49,588 nucleotides of DNA from Betaproteobacteria bacterium (GTDB taxonomy: Bacteria; Pseudomonadota; Gammaproteobacteria; Burkholderiales; Rhodocyclaceae), in contig JACQYB010000014.1 in NCBI GenBank assembly GCA_016208415.1, positions 98,484 to 148,071 of the forward strand, read 5' to 3'. The first letter of the stretch is position 1. Each line of letters begins with the position of its first letter. Below, piece after piece: positions 37,791 to 49,588 of the stretch. Both the position numbers and the translations under genes were made by a program. The notes under the pieces were generated by a model, which searched no databases, was not told the origin of the DNA, and was given only the letters and a program-made list of their open reading frames with translations.

Positions 37791-38434
37791 AACCGATACG
37801 CATCCTTCTGGTCGACGATCACCATCTGGTGCGCGCCGGCATCTGCGCCCTGCTGCGCGAGGTGGCCGATTTCACCGTGGTCGGCGACGTGGGCAGCGGC
37901 GAGGAATCCGTCCGACTGGCGGCCGAACTCTTGCCCGACGTGACGGTGATGGACATCGCCATGCCCGGCGTGACCGGGCTGCAGGCTCTGGAACGCATCC
38001 GCGAGCGCGATCCGCAGGCCAAAGTCGTCATCCTGTCGGTGCACGGCACCGAGGAGCATGCCAGCACGGCGCTGCGCCTGGGCGCCTGCGGCTACGTGCT
38101 GAAGCGCGGCGCGCCCCACGAACTCGAGCTCGCCATCCGTGCCGCGGTCAACAACGAGATCTGGCTGTCGCCCGCCATCTCCAGGGAAGTCGTGGCGGCC
38201 TACATCGCCCGCGTCGGAGGGCTGGATCGGCACAAGTCCATCCTCACCTCGCGCCAGCACGAGGTGCTCAAGCTCATCGCCGAAGGACGGCGCACCAAGG
38301 AGATCGCCTTCTCCCTGGGCATCAGCGTCAAGACCGTGGAAACCTACCGCGCCCAGCTCATGAACAAGCTCGGCGTCGACGACATCGCCGGGCTGGTGCG
38401 CTATGCCATCCTGCAGGGCATTGCCGAGTTGTAA
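37787..38434 (+). CDS. NarL/FixJ-family response regulator
   Basis: 215 aa. A receiver with DDHHLVRAG, the phospho-acceptor Asp in VTVMDIAMPG, and Lys in YVLKRG. A LuxR-type helix-turn-helix: LTSRQHEVLKLIAEGRRTKEIAFSLGISVKTVETYR. Cognate partner of the overlapping kinase. Confidence 0.96.
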   Translation: MKPIRILLVDDHHLVRAGICALLREVADFTVVGDVGSGEESVRLAAELLPDVTVMDIAMPGVTGLQALERIRERDPQAKVVILSVHGTEEHASTALRLGACGYVLKRGAPHELELAIRAAVNNEIWLSPAISREVVAAYIARVGGLDRHKSILTSRQHEVLKLIAEGRRTKEIAFSLGISVKTVETYRAQLMNKLGVDDIAGLVRYAILQGIAEL

Positions 38435-38629
38435 TCAATATTCACAACTTTTCGGGGATTTCGAAGCCATTCCAACTGAATTGCCCGATCCGTCCCACCG
38501 CCGCCCGGGCCGAAAATTACCCCAGCACCATGAGGGTCATGTGCACCCGCACAAGGCCCGGGCCGAACGTGCATCGCGGGCGCGCCAGGAAGGCCGCGGC
38601 CGCATGAGTCGTAGGGAGAGAAACAGGCA

Positions 38630-40723
38630 ATGCAGGCTAACGTTCCCGTCACCCGGCACGAGAAAGCCTTTCCGCGGGGTGGCTACCTGGTCTCGAAGAC
38701 CGATCTCAAGGGCGTGATCACCGACGCCAACGACGCCTTCGTCGAAATGTCCGGGTTTGGCGCGGAGGAGCTGATCGGCAGTCCCCGCGACATCGTCCAT
38801 CACCCGGACATGCCCCCCCAGGTGTTTGCCGACCTGTGGCGCACGCTGCAGCACAACCGGCCGTGGCGCGGGGTGGTGAAGTACCGCTGCAAGAACGGCG
38901 ACCATTACTGGGTGGACGCCTTCGTCGCGCCACTGCGCAGGCAGGGCCAGCCCGTCGGCTACCTCTCGGCATGCTCGCAACCCGGCCGGGAGCAGGTGCG
39001 TCAGGCCGAAGCCCTGTACGCGCGCCTCAACGGCAGCGGCCAGCCCTTCCCGCGGCGCCGCAACTGGATCGGCCGCTTCAGCCTGCGTGCGCGTCTGGCC
39101 GCGGCCATGGCGGTGATGGCCGCCATGATGGCCGTCGGTGCGGCCGTGGGTATCGGTGGTGCGCATCAGGCCAACCAGGCGTTGCACGACGCCCATGAAG
39201 AGCAGATGAGGCCGGCCGTGGCCCTGGCGCGCATCCTGCAACGGGTGGGCGAGAACCGCTCCCAGGTCATGCTGGGGCTGCAGCACGCCCCCGACAGCCC
39301 CTACCGCGCCATGCACGACCATCCCCTGGCGGCGCATGCGCACGCCACCCTCGCCAACCAGCGGGAGATCGACGCCCTGCGTGAGGAGTATGAGAAACGC
39401 AGTCTGGGCGCGGAGGAACGGCCCTTGGCGAAGGCGTTCTTCGAGGCGCGGGAGCGCTACGTGCGCGAAGGCATCGCCCCCGCCCGTGAGGCCCTGCTGG
39501 CGGGCGATTTCGCGCGCGCCAACCTGCTGCTGCTGGCGCGCATCAACCCGCTCTACGAGGCGCTGAACGACAAGGGTGACACGCTGCGCCAGCACCTGCT
39601 GAGTGCCGGGGAGCAGTCGCTGCGCGATGCCGAGGCGCGCTTCAGCCTGATCCGCATGGTGGGCATCGGCGGCGCCATCGCCGCGGTAGCGCTGGTGATC
39701 GCGGTGGCGGCGTTTCTGACCCGCGCCATGATCCATCCCATCCGCCGCACCATCGCGCACTTCGAGCGCATCTCCGAGGGCGACCTCTGCGGCGACATCG
39801 AGATCGACCGCGGCGACGAGACCGGGCAACTGCTGGCCGCGCTGGCCACCACCCAGGTCAAGCTCAAGGTGATGCTGGGCGACATCCGCGCCGCCTCCGA
39901 GGCCATCGACGTCAAGTGCGCCGGGCTCAATGCCGAAATGCGCCGCGTGGTGGAGCAGTCCGGCCAGCAGCACGACCGGGTGCAGGGCTCCGCTGCGGCC
40001 GCGGAGCAGTTCAGCCAGTCCGTGGCGGGGGTGGCGGCCTCCGCCCTGCGCACCTCGGAGGTCGCCAGCCATTCCCAGATCAAGGTCGAGGAGAGCCACG
40101 CCGACATGGAGCGCAGCGTGGGCGCCACCCTGCAGGTGGTGCAAACCGTCCAGGCCTCCAGCCGGGCCATCACCGACCTCGACCAGTCGATCCGCAAGAT
40201 CGGCGACATCACCGGCACCATCCGCGCCATTGCCGACCAGACCAACCTGCTGGCGCTCAACGCCGCCATCGAGGCCGCCCGCGCCGGAGATTCGGGCCGG
40301 GGCTTCGCCGTGGTGGCCGACGAGGTGAGGAAGCTGGCCGAGGGCACCGCCAGGAGCACCGCCGGCATCAGCGCCATCGTCGCCGAATTCCAGGGCGTGA
40401 CGCGCACCGCCGTGGAGTCCATGGCCGCAGCGGTGAAACAGGTGGAAGGCGGCAGCGCCATGATGCGTGCCAGCGTGACGGGGCTGGAGCAGATCAGGTC
40501 CTCCAGCGACACCGCGGCCGAGATGGCGAGCCACATCGCCAGTGCGGCGCGGGAGCAGGCGGCGGCCAGCGAGGACGTGGCGGCGAACATGGCCAGGATG
40601 CGCCTGCTCATCGGCGAGAACACCTACTCCGCCGAGCGGGCGGGGGAGATGGCGGAGGACCTGGCGCACACCGCGGGCAAGCTGCGCGCCCTGGTTGGCA
40701 ACTTCGAGCTTGCCCGCGCCTGA
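38630..40723 (+). CDS. PAS-containing methyl-accepting chemotaxis protein with 4HB-type sensor
   Basis: 697 aa. PAS (about 10-115) closely similar to that of the chemoreceptor at 33683, then TM1 (about 155-180), a periplasmic four-helix-bundle-like ligand domain (about 181-345), TM2 (about 346-370), HAMP and the conserved signalling tip ([20 protein letters not shown]...). It differs from its paralogue by the added extracytoplasmic domain. It ends 17 bp before the hybrid kinase gene, suggesting cotranscription. Confidence 0.93.
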   Translation: MQANVPVTRHEKAFPRGGYLVSKTDLKGVITDANDAFVEMSGFGAEELIGSPRDIVHHPDMPPQVFADLWRTLQHNRPWRGVVKYRCKNGDHYWVDAFVAPLRRQGQPVGYLSACSQPGREQVRQAEALYARLNGSGQPFPRRRNWIGRFSLRARLAAAMAVMAAMMAVGAAVGIGGAHQANQALHDAHEEQMRPAVALARILQRVGENRSQVMLGLQHAPDSPYRAMHDHPLAAHAHATLANQREIDALREEYEKRSLGAEERPLAKAFFEARERYVREGIAPAREALLAGDFARANLLLLARINPLYEALNDKGDTLRQHLLSAGEQSLRDAEARFSLIRMVGIGGAIAAVALVIAVAAFLTRAMIHPIRRTIAHFERISEGDLCGDIEIDRGDETGQLLAALATTQVKLKVMLGDIRAASEAIDVKCAGLNAEMRRVVEQSGQQHDRVQGSAAAAEQFSQSVAGVAASALRTSEVASHSQIKVEESHADMERSVGATLQVVQTVQASSRAITDLDQSIRKIGDITGTIRAIADQTNLLALNAAIEAARAGDSGRGFAVVADEVRKLAEGTARSTAGISAIVAEFQGVTRTAVESMAAAVKQVEGGSAMMRASVTGLEQIRSSSDTAAEMASHIASAAREQAAASEDVAANMARMRLLIGENTYSAERAGEMAEDLAHTAGKLRALVGNFELARA

Positions 40724-40739
40724 GCGGGACGGCCATACC

Positions 40740-43172
<2,433 letters not shown>

Positions 43173-43199
43173 GCGCAGCGGCCGTAACTAAAATTCCCT

Positions 43200-46100
43200 T
43201 CAGGCCGACGCATCCAGCCGGGCGTGCAGCGCCTCGATCACTTCCTCCAGCGCGCACGCCAGCGCCTCGGCCGCTCTAGGGGTGCCCGGCGCGCCCTGGC
43301 GGGCGAGATCCTCGGCCTCGCGCGCCGTGGCGAACAGGCGCTGCGCCCCCATCTGGCCGCCCATGCCCTTGAGGCTGTGGGCGGCGAAGGCGAGCGCGTC
43401 CCAGTCCTGGCGGTGCGCGCAATCACGCAGTTTCGGCGGCATTTCGCCGTGCCCCTCCAGGGCCGAGGCCGCCAGCTTGTCGAGGAAGGCCTGCTTGCCC
43501 TTGAAGCGGGCGGCCAGGGCGTCCCAGTCCACCACCGGGCCGGCGGGCGCTGCCGCGGCGTCGCGGGCATCCGCATCGCCGGTGCCGGCGGGGGCGGGGG
43601 CAGCGGGCGCGGCCGGCCGCCGGACGTGCTGCAGGATGGCGGCCACCAGGCGCTCGATGTCGATGGGCTTGGGCACGTGGTCCACCATCCCGGCGGCCAG
43701 GCAGCGCGCGCGCTCCTCCGGCATGGCGTGGGCGGTCAGCCCGATCACCGGCAAGCCGGGCGCCAGCTCACGGATGCGTCGGGCGGTCTCGTAGCCGTCC
43801 ATCTCCGGCATCTGGATGTCGGTGAGCACGACGTCGTAGCGGCCCGCCGGGGCATGGCGCAGGCGTTCCAGGGCCAGCCGCCCGTTGTCCGTGCAGGCGA
43901 GCTGCGCCCCTTCCTGGGCGAGGATCTCCTCCAGCACCACGCGATTGACTTCATTGTCCTCGGCCGCCAGGATGCGCAGGCCCTGCAGCCGGAGCCCCCG
44001 GGTCCGGCCGGCGGCGGCCGTGGCGCCCCGGCCGGAGCAGGCGGCGATCACGTGGCGCGCCCGCAGCGGCCGTTCGAGGAGCACGGCGCGCTCGTAGAGC
44101 ACTTCCACGGGGGTGCAGGTGCGCGATGCGGCACAGGCCAGCGCCAGGCGTTGCCCCCGCTCCAGCAGTCGCTGTGCCGCGGCCAGGGCGAGGTCGGGAG
44201 CGGAGGAGTTGCAACCCAGCAGCACCAGGTCGGCGCCGGCCCCGGCGCCTTCCGCCATGTCTGCGACGCTGGCCTGCATGCCGCGCTCGCTCAGCGCTTC
44301 GGCCAGTTCGCGGCCTTCGGCTTCCTTCAGGTCGGCGAGCACGATCTTCAGGGGGCGGGCGGGCGCCGTGTCGGCGGCGCCGGTCGGTAGTTCACAGTTG
44401 CGCCGCGGCAGGATGATCTCGAAGGTGGCGCCTTCGCCGGGCTTGCTTTCGACGCGGATGTCGCCGTCCATCAGTTCCACCAGGCGGCGGCTGATGGACA
44501 GGCCCAGGCCGCTGCCGCCGAAGCGGCGCGTGGTGGAGCCGTCGGCCTGCTCGAAAGGCTGGAACAGGCGCGCCTGTTGTTCCGAACTCAGGCCGATGCC
44601 GGTGTCGGCCACGCTCAGGCGCAGTTGCGTGCCCTGGCGGCGCGCCGCCAGGGTGATGCTGCCCCGTTCGGTGAACTTGATGGCGTTGGAGAGCAGATTC
44701 ACCAGCACCTGGGTGATCCGCAGCGCGTCCCCGCACCACAGCGGGGGCAGGTCGGGAGCCTCGACGACGCGGAAGTCCAGGCCCCTGGCGTAGGCGCGGG
44801 CGGCGTTGAGGTCCACCGCCCGGTCGATGACCTGGCCCAGATCGAAGGGCACGCACTCCAGCGCCATCTTGCCGGCCTCGATCTTGGAGAAGTCGAGGAT
44901 GTCGTTGACCACCGCCAGCAGCAGTTGCCCGGAGTCGAGGATGCGGGCGAAGGTGTCGCGGGCGCGCCGGCCTTCGCTGTCCTTGATGCCCACCTGGGCC
45001 ATGCCCAGCACGGCGTTGAGCGGGGTGCGAATCTCGTGGCTCATGTTGGCGAGGAAGTCGCTGCGCACCCGCGCCAGCCGCTCCGTCTCGGCCATGGCGC
45101 GGCGGGTGGCTTCCTCGGCCATGCGTCGCTGGCTGGTGTCGCGGAAGCTCACCACCGTGCCGACGATCTCGCCGCGCTTGCGCATGGGGGTGGTGGCGTA
45201 TTCCACCGGCAGGGGCTGGCCGTTGGCCCGCCAATACACCTCGCCGTCCACCCGCACCATCCGGCCTTCCCGCAGCGCCATCCGCGCCTTGCACTCGGCC
45301 TGGGGGTAGGGCGTGCCGTCGGCGTGGCTGTGGTGGATCAGGGCATGGGCGTGCCGGCCGATGAGCTGTTCCGGTTCGTAGCCCAGCATCTGGCAGCCGG
45401 CGCGGTTGACGAAAACGATGCGGTCCTCGGTGTCCATGCCGAACAGTCCGTCGGCGGTGGATTCCAGGATGAGCTGGGCGCGCTCCCGGGCCGCCTCGAG
45501 TTCGGCCGTGCGGCTCGCCACCAGTTCTTCCAGCCCGCGGCGGTGCTGTGCCAGGGCCTCTTCGGCGCGCACGCGTTCGGTGATGTCGCGGTGGATGATC
45601 ACCAGGCCTTCCACGCGGCCGTCCATCCGGAAAGGACGGTAGCTGGCGTCCAGGACGCGGGTGCGGCCATCGGCGAACGTCCGCTCCGACGTGAAGCGCT
45701 GCTCCTCGCCGGCCAGGGCGCGTTCCAGGCGCGGCGCCAGCCGGGCGTAGAGTTCCGGGCCCATCACCTCCGCCACGTAGCGGCCCTTGATGGTCTGCGC
45801 CGAAACGCCGAAGGCCGCGGCATACGCGGGGTTGACCACCACGTAGCGCTGTTCGAGGTCGCTGAAGGCCAGCAGGTCCTCCGCGTTTTCCACGATGTGG
45901 GCGAAGCGGTGCAACTGGAACTCGGCCTGCTTCGCCTCGGTGACGTCCTGCACCGTGCCCACGGAGCGCAGCGGGCGGCCGTCCTGGGCGAAGTGGGTCT
46001 CGCAGCGCTCCTGAACCCACTTGACGTGCCCGTCCGGCATGAGCAGGCGATGGGCGATGGCGTAGGGGGTGCGATCCCGCAGCGAGTCGGTGTAGGCGCG

Positions 46101-46583
46101 GTTGACCCTGTCCCGGTCGTCGGGGTGGATGGCGTTGAGGAAGGCCTCGTACGATGCGCCGAAGCGCGCCGGGTCGATCTCGAACAGGCGGAAGATCTCC
46201 TCGGACCAGTGCAGGTGGTTGTCCGCCAGGTCCAGCTCCCAGTTGCCGATGTGGGCGATGCGCTGGGCCTCTTCGAGGCGCGCCTCGCTGGCGCGCAGCG
46301 CCTCGGTGCGCTCCACCACGCGCCGCTCCAGCTCGTCGTGGGAGCGGCGCAGCGCCGCTTCCGCCGCCTCGCGCCGCCGGCGGCTGCGCTCCATGGCCCA
46401 GGGGAACAGGCCGCCGGGGAGCAGGAGCACCAGCAGCACCAGCGCCGCCAGCGCCGTGGCGCGCGCGCCGGGAATGCCCATCACCTCCGCCTGCGGCTGC
46501 GCGGCGAGCAGGGCCATGGCGGCGATGCCCGTCGCCAGGAACAGCAGGCCGATGACGAGGCTGCGCAGATGACGAAGATCCAT
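43200..46583 (-). CDS. Large hybrid histidine kinase (3 PAS, HisKA, HATPase, receivers, HPt)
   Basis: 1127 aa. Two N-terminal transmembrane segments, a coiled coil, three PAS domains (about 95-220, 230-345 and 370-490), HisKA with FLANMSHEIRTPLNAV, HATPase (RFGGSGLGLSISRRLVELM), a degenerate receiver-like region (LKIVLADLKEAEG, no acceptor Asp), a true receiver (LAAEDNEVNR, VVLTDIQMPEMDGYE) and a C-terminal HPt (FAAHSLKGMGGQMGAQ). A complete phosphorelay except for an output regulator. It is convergent with the other hybrid kinase. Confidence 0.93.
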   Translation of the reverse strand: MDLRHLRSLVIGLLFLATGIAAMALLAAQPQAEVMGIPGARATALAALVLLVLLLPGGLFPWAMERSRRRREAAEAALRRSHDELERRVVERTEALRASEARLEEAQRIAHIGNWELDLADNHLHWSEEIFRLFEIDPARFGASYEAFLNAIHPDDRDRVNRAYTDSLRDRTPYAIAHRLLMPDGHVKWVQERCETHFAQDGRPLRSVGTVQDVTEAKQAEFQLHRFAHIVENAEDLLAFSDLEQRYVVVNPAYAAAFGVSAQTIKGRYVAEVMGPELYARLAPRLERALAGEEQRFTSERTFADGRTRVLDASYRPFRMDGRVEGLVIIHRDITERVRAEEALAQHRRGLEELVASRTAELEAARERAQLILESTADGLFGMDTEDRIVFVNRAGCQMLGYEPEQLIGRHAHALIHHSHADGTPYPQAECKARMALREGRMVRVDGEVYWRANGQPLPVEYATTPMRKRGEIVGTVVSFRDTSQRRMAEEATRRAMAETERLARVRSDFLANMSHEIRTPLNAVLGMAQVGIKDSEGRRARDTFARILDSGQLLLAVVNDILDFSKIEAGKMALECVPFDLGQVIDRAVDLNAARAYARGLDFRVVEAPDLPPLWCGDALRITQVLVNLLSNAIKFTERGSITLAARRQGTQLRLSVADTGIGLSSEQQARLFQPFEQADGSTTRRFGGSGLGLSISRRLVELMDGDIRVESKPGEGATFEIILPRRNCELPTGAADTAPARPLKIVLADLKEAEGRELAEALSERGMQASVADMAEGAGAGADLVLLGCNSSAPDLALAAAQRLLERGQRLALACAASRTCTPVEVLYERAVLLERPLRARHVIAACSGRGATAAAGRTRGLRLQGLRILAAEDNEVNRVVLEEILAQEGAQLACTDNGRLALERLRHAPAGRYDVVLTDIQMPEMDGYETARRIRELAPGLPVIGLTAHAMPEERARCLAAGMVDHVPKPIDIERLVAAILQHVRRPAAPAAPAPAGTGDADARDAAAAPAGPVVDWDALAARFKGKQAFLDKLAASALEGHGEMPPKLRDCAHRQDWDALAFAAHSLKGMGGQMGAQRLFATAREAEDLARQGAPGTPRAAEALACALEEVIEALHARLDASA

Positions 46584-46731
46584 GGGCAGTTCCTGTGCCT
46601 ATTCCGTGGGGAGTACCTCTCGGAACATCGGCGGCGAAGCGGAAAACTGTAACGTTTGCAGGGCCATTTGTGAATCCGCCAGCGGCGCCGCATCCAGTTA
46701 TTTTGGCGACGTCAGGCTTCCGGGGCGGGAG

Positions 46732-47616
46732 TCACGTCAGTGCCGCCAGCAGCGCGTCGAGGAAGACCCGGGTCTTGGCGGGCAGAAGCCGCCGTCCGGG
46801 CATGACCGCCCAGGCGGTCACCGGCGGCAGCGTCCATTGCGGCAGCAGGCGTACCAGTTCGCCGCGCGCCAGGTGGGGTGCCACGAAGTGGCACGCCGCG
46901 CCGACGATGCCGGCCCCCTGCAGGGCCAGCCGCACCAGCAGGGCCGGGGAATTGGCGGCCACGGTGCCGGGGGCCACCTGCTCCCACTGTTCGTTGCGGC
47001 GCGCCAGGCGCCATGGCACGGCATCGCCGGTGCGGCTCAGCAGCCGCAGGCCGGTGTGTCGCAGGAGGTCGTCGGGCACGGCGGGCGTGCCGTGGCGGAC
47101 GAGGTAGGTGGGTGCGGCGAACAGGCCGATCTCGAAATCCGCCAGGCGCCGCGCCACCAGCGTGGCGTCGTCGGGCAGGTCGCCCATGCGCAGGGCCAGA
47201 TCGAAGTTTTCCGCCACCAGGTCCACACGCCGCGGCGACAGGTCGAGGTCGACAACGATGGCCGGATTCGCCTGCGCGAAGCCGGCCAGCGTGGCGGGCA
47301 GCAGCAGTTCGGCAAAGTCCGCCGGCATGGATACCCGCAGCCGGCCGCTGGGCCGCGCCTGGCGATGCTGGGCCAGGGCGGTGGCGGCGTCGGACTCCTC
47401 CGCCACGCGCCGGGCGTGCTCCAGCAGGCTCTGGCCGAAGTCGGTGAGCGTCAGGCGGCGGGTGGTGCGCGTGAGCAGGCGCTCGCCGACGGCGGCTTCC
47501 AGCGCGGCGACGCGCCGCGACACCGAGGACTTGGGCAGCCCCAGGCGCTGCGCGGCGCCGCTGAAGCTGCCGCTGTCCACCACGCGGGCAAAGAGCAGCA
47601 GGTCGTTGGGATTCAT
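46732..47616 (-). CDS. LysR-family transcriptional regulator
   Basis: 294 aa. N-terminal wHTH ([37 protein letters not shown]) and a periplasmic-binding-like effector domain ([20 protein letters not shown]). It is divergent from azoR, the usual sign of local control, and probably responds to a quinone or electrophile. The effector is not deducible from sequence. Confidence 0.93.
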   Translation of the reverse strand: MNPNDLLLFARVVDSGSFSGAAQRLGLPKSSVSRRVAALEAAVGERLLTRTTRRLTLTDFGQSLLEHARRVAEESDAATALAQHRQARPSGRLRVSMPADFAELLLPATLAGFAQANPAIVVDLDLSPRRVDLVAENFDLALRMGDLPDDATLVARRLADFEIGLFAAPTYLVRHGTPAVPDDLLRHTGLRLLSRTGDAVPWRLARRNEQWEQVAPGTVAANSPALLVRLALQGAGIVGAACHFVAPHLARGELVRLLPQWTLPPVTAWAVMPGRRLLPAKTRVFLDALLAALT

Positions 47617-47869
47617 GCTGCGCTGCCCCGAGTCGCCTCAAGGCGGGCAGCCGCCCCCTCGGCGGGGGTTGCGGCGGGGTTTCGCAAAGCACCGCTTTGC
47701 GCCGCCGAAACGGGCGAGCCGTGCAAGGCGAGCCCTCCGCGAACGTTGCGAGCGTGGGGGTTCATATTGTTGCTCCAGTGGAACGTTGTTATCCGGATTA
47801 TGGGCTTCCGGTGCGCGCGGTGAGCAAATACAGTGGTGCCATCGCCAACCCCAACCCCGGGAACACGCC
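47617..47869. promoter_or_regulatory. LysR-azoR divergent intergenic region with GC-rich repeats
   Basis: 253 bp. The LysR-side half (47630-47765) is repeat-like: CCGCCCCCTCGGCGGGGG hairpin arms, a CGCAAAGC/GCTTTGCG inverted repeat and an ending GCGTGGGGGTTCA similar to the 63-bp family. The azoR-side half (47766-47850) is less GC-rich (GAACGTTGTTATCCGGATTATGG) and the likely place of the LysR sites and promoters. Confidence 0.45.
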
Positions 47870-48475
47870 ATGAACATCCTGCAGATCAATTCCAGCGCCC
47901 GCGCCGCGGCCTCCGAATCCACCCGCCTCGCCGACGCCATCGTTGCCCGGTTGCGGGCGCAGCATCCCGAAGCCCATGTGGTGGTACGCGACCTCGCCGC
48001 CGCGCCGCTGCCGTCCCTGGACGAGGCGGCGCTGCAGGCACTGTTTACTCCGGCGCCGCAGCGCAGCGCGGAACAGGCGGCGCGGGTGGCGGTCGACGAT
48101 GCTGTGATCGCCGAGATCCAGGCCGCCGACGCGGTGGTGCTGGGGGTGCCGATGTACAACTTCGGCGTGCCGGTGCAGCTCAAGAACTGGATCGACGCCG
48201 TCGCCCGTGCCGGCGTCACCTTCCGCTACACCGAGAGCGGGCCGGAGGGCCTGCTCGGAGGAAAGACGGTCTACGCGGCGCTGACCCGCGGCGGACGTCA
48301 CCGCGACACCGCCACCGATAGCCAGGTGCCATACCTGAAGACCGTGCTGGGCTTCCTCGGCCTGACCGACCTGCGTTTCGTCTATGCCGAAGGGCTGGCC
48401 CTGGGTGCGGAAGCCGCCGCCCGCGGCCTGGCCGACGCGCAGCGGGAAATCGCCGCGGCGGTGGATGAAGCGTGA
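47870..48475 (+). CDS. azoR: FMN-dependent NADH-azoreductase / quinone reductase
   Basis: 201 aa. Flavodoxin-like fold: [22 protein letters not shown], the flavin-binding [22 protein letters not shown] and TRGGRH. Reduces quinones and azo compounds with NADH; role in electrophile stress. The ATG at 47870 gives the standard length. Confidence 0.95.
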   Translation: MNILQINSSARAAASESTRLADAIVARLRAQHPEAHVVVRDLAAAPLPSLDEAALQALFTPAPQRSAEQAARVAVDDAVIAEIQAADAVVLGVPMYNFGVPVQLKNWIDAVARAGVTFRYTESGPEGLLGGKTVYAALTRGGRHRDTATDSQVPYLKTVLGFLGLTDLRFVYAEGLALGAEAAARGLADAQREIAAAVDEA

Positions 48476-48496
48476 AGGGTGACGGGCAGGAATGCC

Positions 48497-48661
48497 CCCG
48501 GAAACCGCATTTGACGCAGAGAACGCGGAGATAAGCATCGAGAACCCGGAGCCCTACAGAGCAACGCGCATTCGCCCGGCCGGTGAATGCCGATGATTGC
48601 TCCGCGGTCTCTGCCTCTCTGCGATCTCTGCGTTGAAGGAGGTTGAACTGCGGTTTCCAGG
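48497..48661. repeat. MITE-like element between azoR and pirin
   Basis: Left end CCCGGAAACCGCATTTGA, right end TTGAACTGCGGTTTCCAGG: imperfect terminal inverted repeats of the same CCTGGAAACC family as at 12231-12374. The interior differs and carries facing ACGCAGAGAACGCGGAGA and CTCTGCGATCTCTGCGTT arms. About 165 bp, no ORF. Confidence 0.65.
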
Positions 48662-48667
48662 ATGACT

Positions 48668-48695
48668 GGCGGGAACGGGCAAGCCCGCTCCCGCC
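48668..48695. repeat. REP-like hairpin
   Basis: GGCGGGA, one mismatch, CGGGC / GCCCG, then TCCCGCC: an interrupted 12-bp stem. Core CGGGCAAGCCCGCTCCC is shared with the REP pair after ychF (27530-27582). Could end azoR transcription; no T-run. Confidence 0.6.
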
Positions 48696-48770
48696 AACGT
48701 GCACATCCGCGTTCGTCCGCGGCCGGGGAGGTTCTCTCCTGCCGCAGTTCTCACCGGAAAGGAGCCTGAC

Positions 48771-49588
48771 ATGAATGCCCGAGACACGGTTCTTCCCGAC
48801 GATACCGTCCGCGCGCCGCGGGACGTGGAGCGGCTGGTGGCGGGGCAGGCCACCACCGACGGCGCGGGGGTGAAACTCACCCGCGTGCTCACCCAACCGC
48901 TGCAACGGCGGCTGGACCCCTACCTGATGCTGGATGCCTTCCGCTCCGACGACCCCGGTGACTACATCGCCGGCTTTCCCGACCATCCCCACCGCGGCTT
49001 CGAGACCGTCACCTACATGATCGCCGGGCGCCTGCGCCACCGCGACCACAGCGGCGGCCACGGCCTGCTGGAAAGCGGCGCCATCCAGTGGATGACGGCC
49101 GGGCGCGGCATCATCCACTCGGAGATGCCGGAGCAGGAAGAGGGCCTGATGGAAGGCTTCCAGTTGTGGCTCAACCTGCCCGCCCGCGACAAGATGACCG
49201 CCCCCGGCTACCGCGACGTCCCCAGCCACGCCATTCCCGAATTCACCACGCAGGCGGGCGTGACGGTGCGGGTGATCGCCGGCGCCAGCCACGGCGTGGC
49301 CGGCGCGGTGCAGCGCCCCGTCACCGAGCCGCTGTTCCTGGACCTGCACCTGCCTGCCGGCACGACCTTCAGCCAGGCGCTGCCGGCGGGGCACAACGCC
49401 TTCCTGTACGTCTATCGCGGCGAGGTCGCGGTCGGCGCGCGGGCGGTGGGCGAACGACGCATGGCCATCCTGGCCAACGACCCCGGGTGCGACGGCGTCG
49501 CCCTGGCCGCATCCGCCCCCGGCGCCGGGCCGCCCCAAGCCGGGGGCAGTCCCCTCGGGGGGCAGCGCAGCGTGGGGGCTCACCCCCC
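48771..49588 (+). CDS. Pirin family protein (3' end cut by window)
   Basis: At least 272 aa seen. The start at 48771 has AAAGGAG in front. Bicupin fold: PHPHRGFETVTYMIAGRLRHRDH and the E...H metal site in IIHSEMPE, then the second cupin from FLDLHLPAGTTF. The last 21 or so codons read through a 63-bp repeat copy on its antisense strand ([11 protein letters not shown]...), so the C-terminal cupin appears interrupted or extended before the window ends. Many pirins act as quercetinases or redox sensors; not decided here. Confidence 0.9.
   Translation, partial: MNARDTVLPDDTVRAPRDVERLVAGQATTDGAGVKLTRVLTQPLQRRLDPYLMLDAFRSDDPGDYIAGFPDHPHRGFETVTYMIAGRLRHRDHSGGHGLLESGAIQWMTAGRGIIHSEMPEQEEGLMEGFQLWLNLPARDKMTAPGYRDVPSHAIPEFTTQAGVTVRVIAGASHGVAGAVQRPVTEPLFLDLHLPAGTTFSQALPAGHNAFLYVYRGEVAVGARAVGERRMAILANDPGCDGVALAASAPGAGPPQAGGSPLGGQRSVGAHP
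49521..49583 (-). repeat. 63-bp hairpin-rich in-gene repeat, copy 3
   Basis: Same orientation and nearly the same sequence as 1-63, inside the pirin reading frame and open in that frame too. It is within 5 bases of the window end. Confidence 0.85.

Overview
The window is very GC-rich chromosomal DNA whose housekeeping backbone has a gene order familiar from Betaproteobacteria: ftsE-ftsY, two M16 peptidases, rsmD-coaD-ferredoxin, then mutM, a TPR lipoprotein, lolB-ispE, tRNA-Gln, prs-rplY-pth and ychF. Gene content alone does not fix the genus; Rhodocyclales or a relative is my guess. Both window ends lie inside copies of the same 63-bp hairpin-rich repeat, so this is probably a contig that broke at repeats.

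Layout. 0-6.3 kb: ftsE (partial, no visible start codon), ftsY, an M16 peptidase pair, rsmD, coaD, ferredoxin. 6.5-9.5 kb: a dynamin-like GTPase and mutM. 9.7-15.7 kb: TPR lipoprotein, lolB, ispE, tRNA-Gln, prs, rplY, pth. 15.7-26.3 kb: an accessory island lying between pth and ychF, which are neighbours in many relatives. It holds a Uma2 protein, three toxin-antitoxin modules, a diversity-generating retroelement (DGR) with a STAND-NTPase target, a small monooxygenase-like protein and an RhlE-type helicase that lacks motifs V and VI. 26.4-31.2 kb: ychF, then a Fic protein, a truncated HsdR and hicAB. 31.3-33.6 kb: a zinc-ribbon protein, a Mut7-C protein, a DUF1924 cytochrome c and a cytochrome b561. 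33.7-46.6 kb: a sensory block of two PAS chemoreceptors, a NarX/NarL-like pair and two large hybrid histidine kinases. 46.7-49.6 kb: a LysR regulator divergent from azoR, then a partial pirin.

The most interesting system is the DGR at 18.1-23.3 kb. It has a DGR-type reverse transcriptase, an Avd protein, an Asn-codon-rich template repeat and two variable repeats. Of 36 TR/VR differences I count by eye, 35 fall on template adenines. One variable repeat ends a DUF4062-STAND NTPase-FGE protein, the architecture of a diversified conflict or defence receptor. The other ends a 5'-truncated FGE fragment. Identical 121-bp inverted repeats carrying the target hairpin flank the RT-Avd-TR core. Both the RT and the STAND gene are broken by one in-frame TAG each, so the system looks recently silenced.

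Three short elements with CCTGGAAACC-type inverted termini lie between genes; two of them sit exactly at stop/start junctions (ftsY-ftsE, lolB-ispE). The 63-bp repeat lies in frame in three genes, including the HAMP linker of a histidine kinase.
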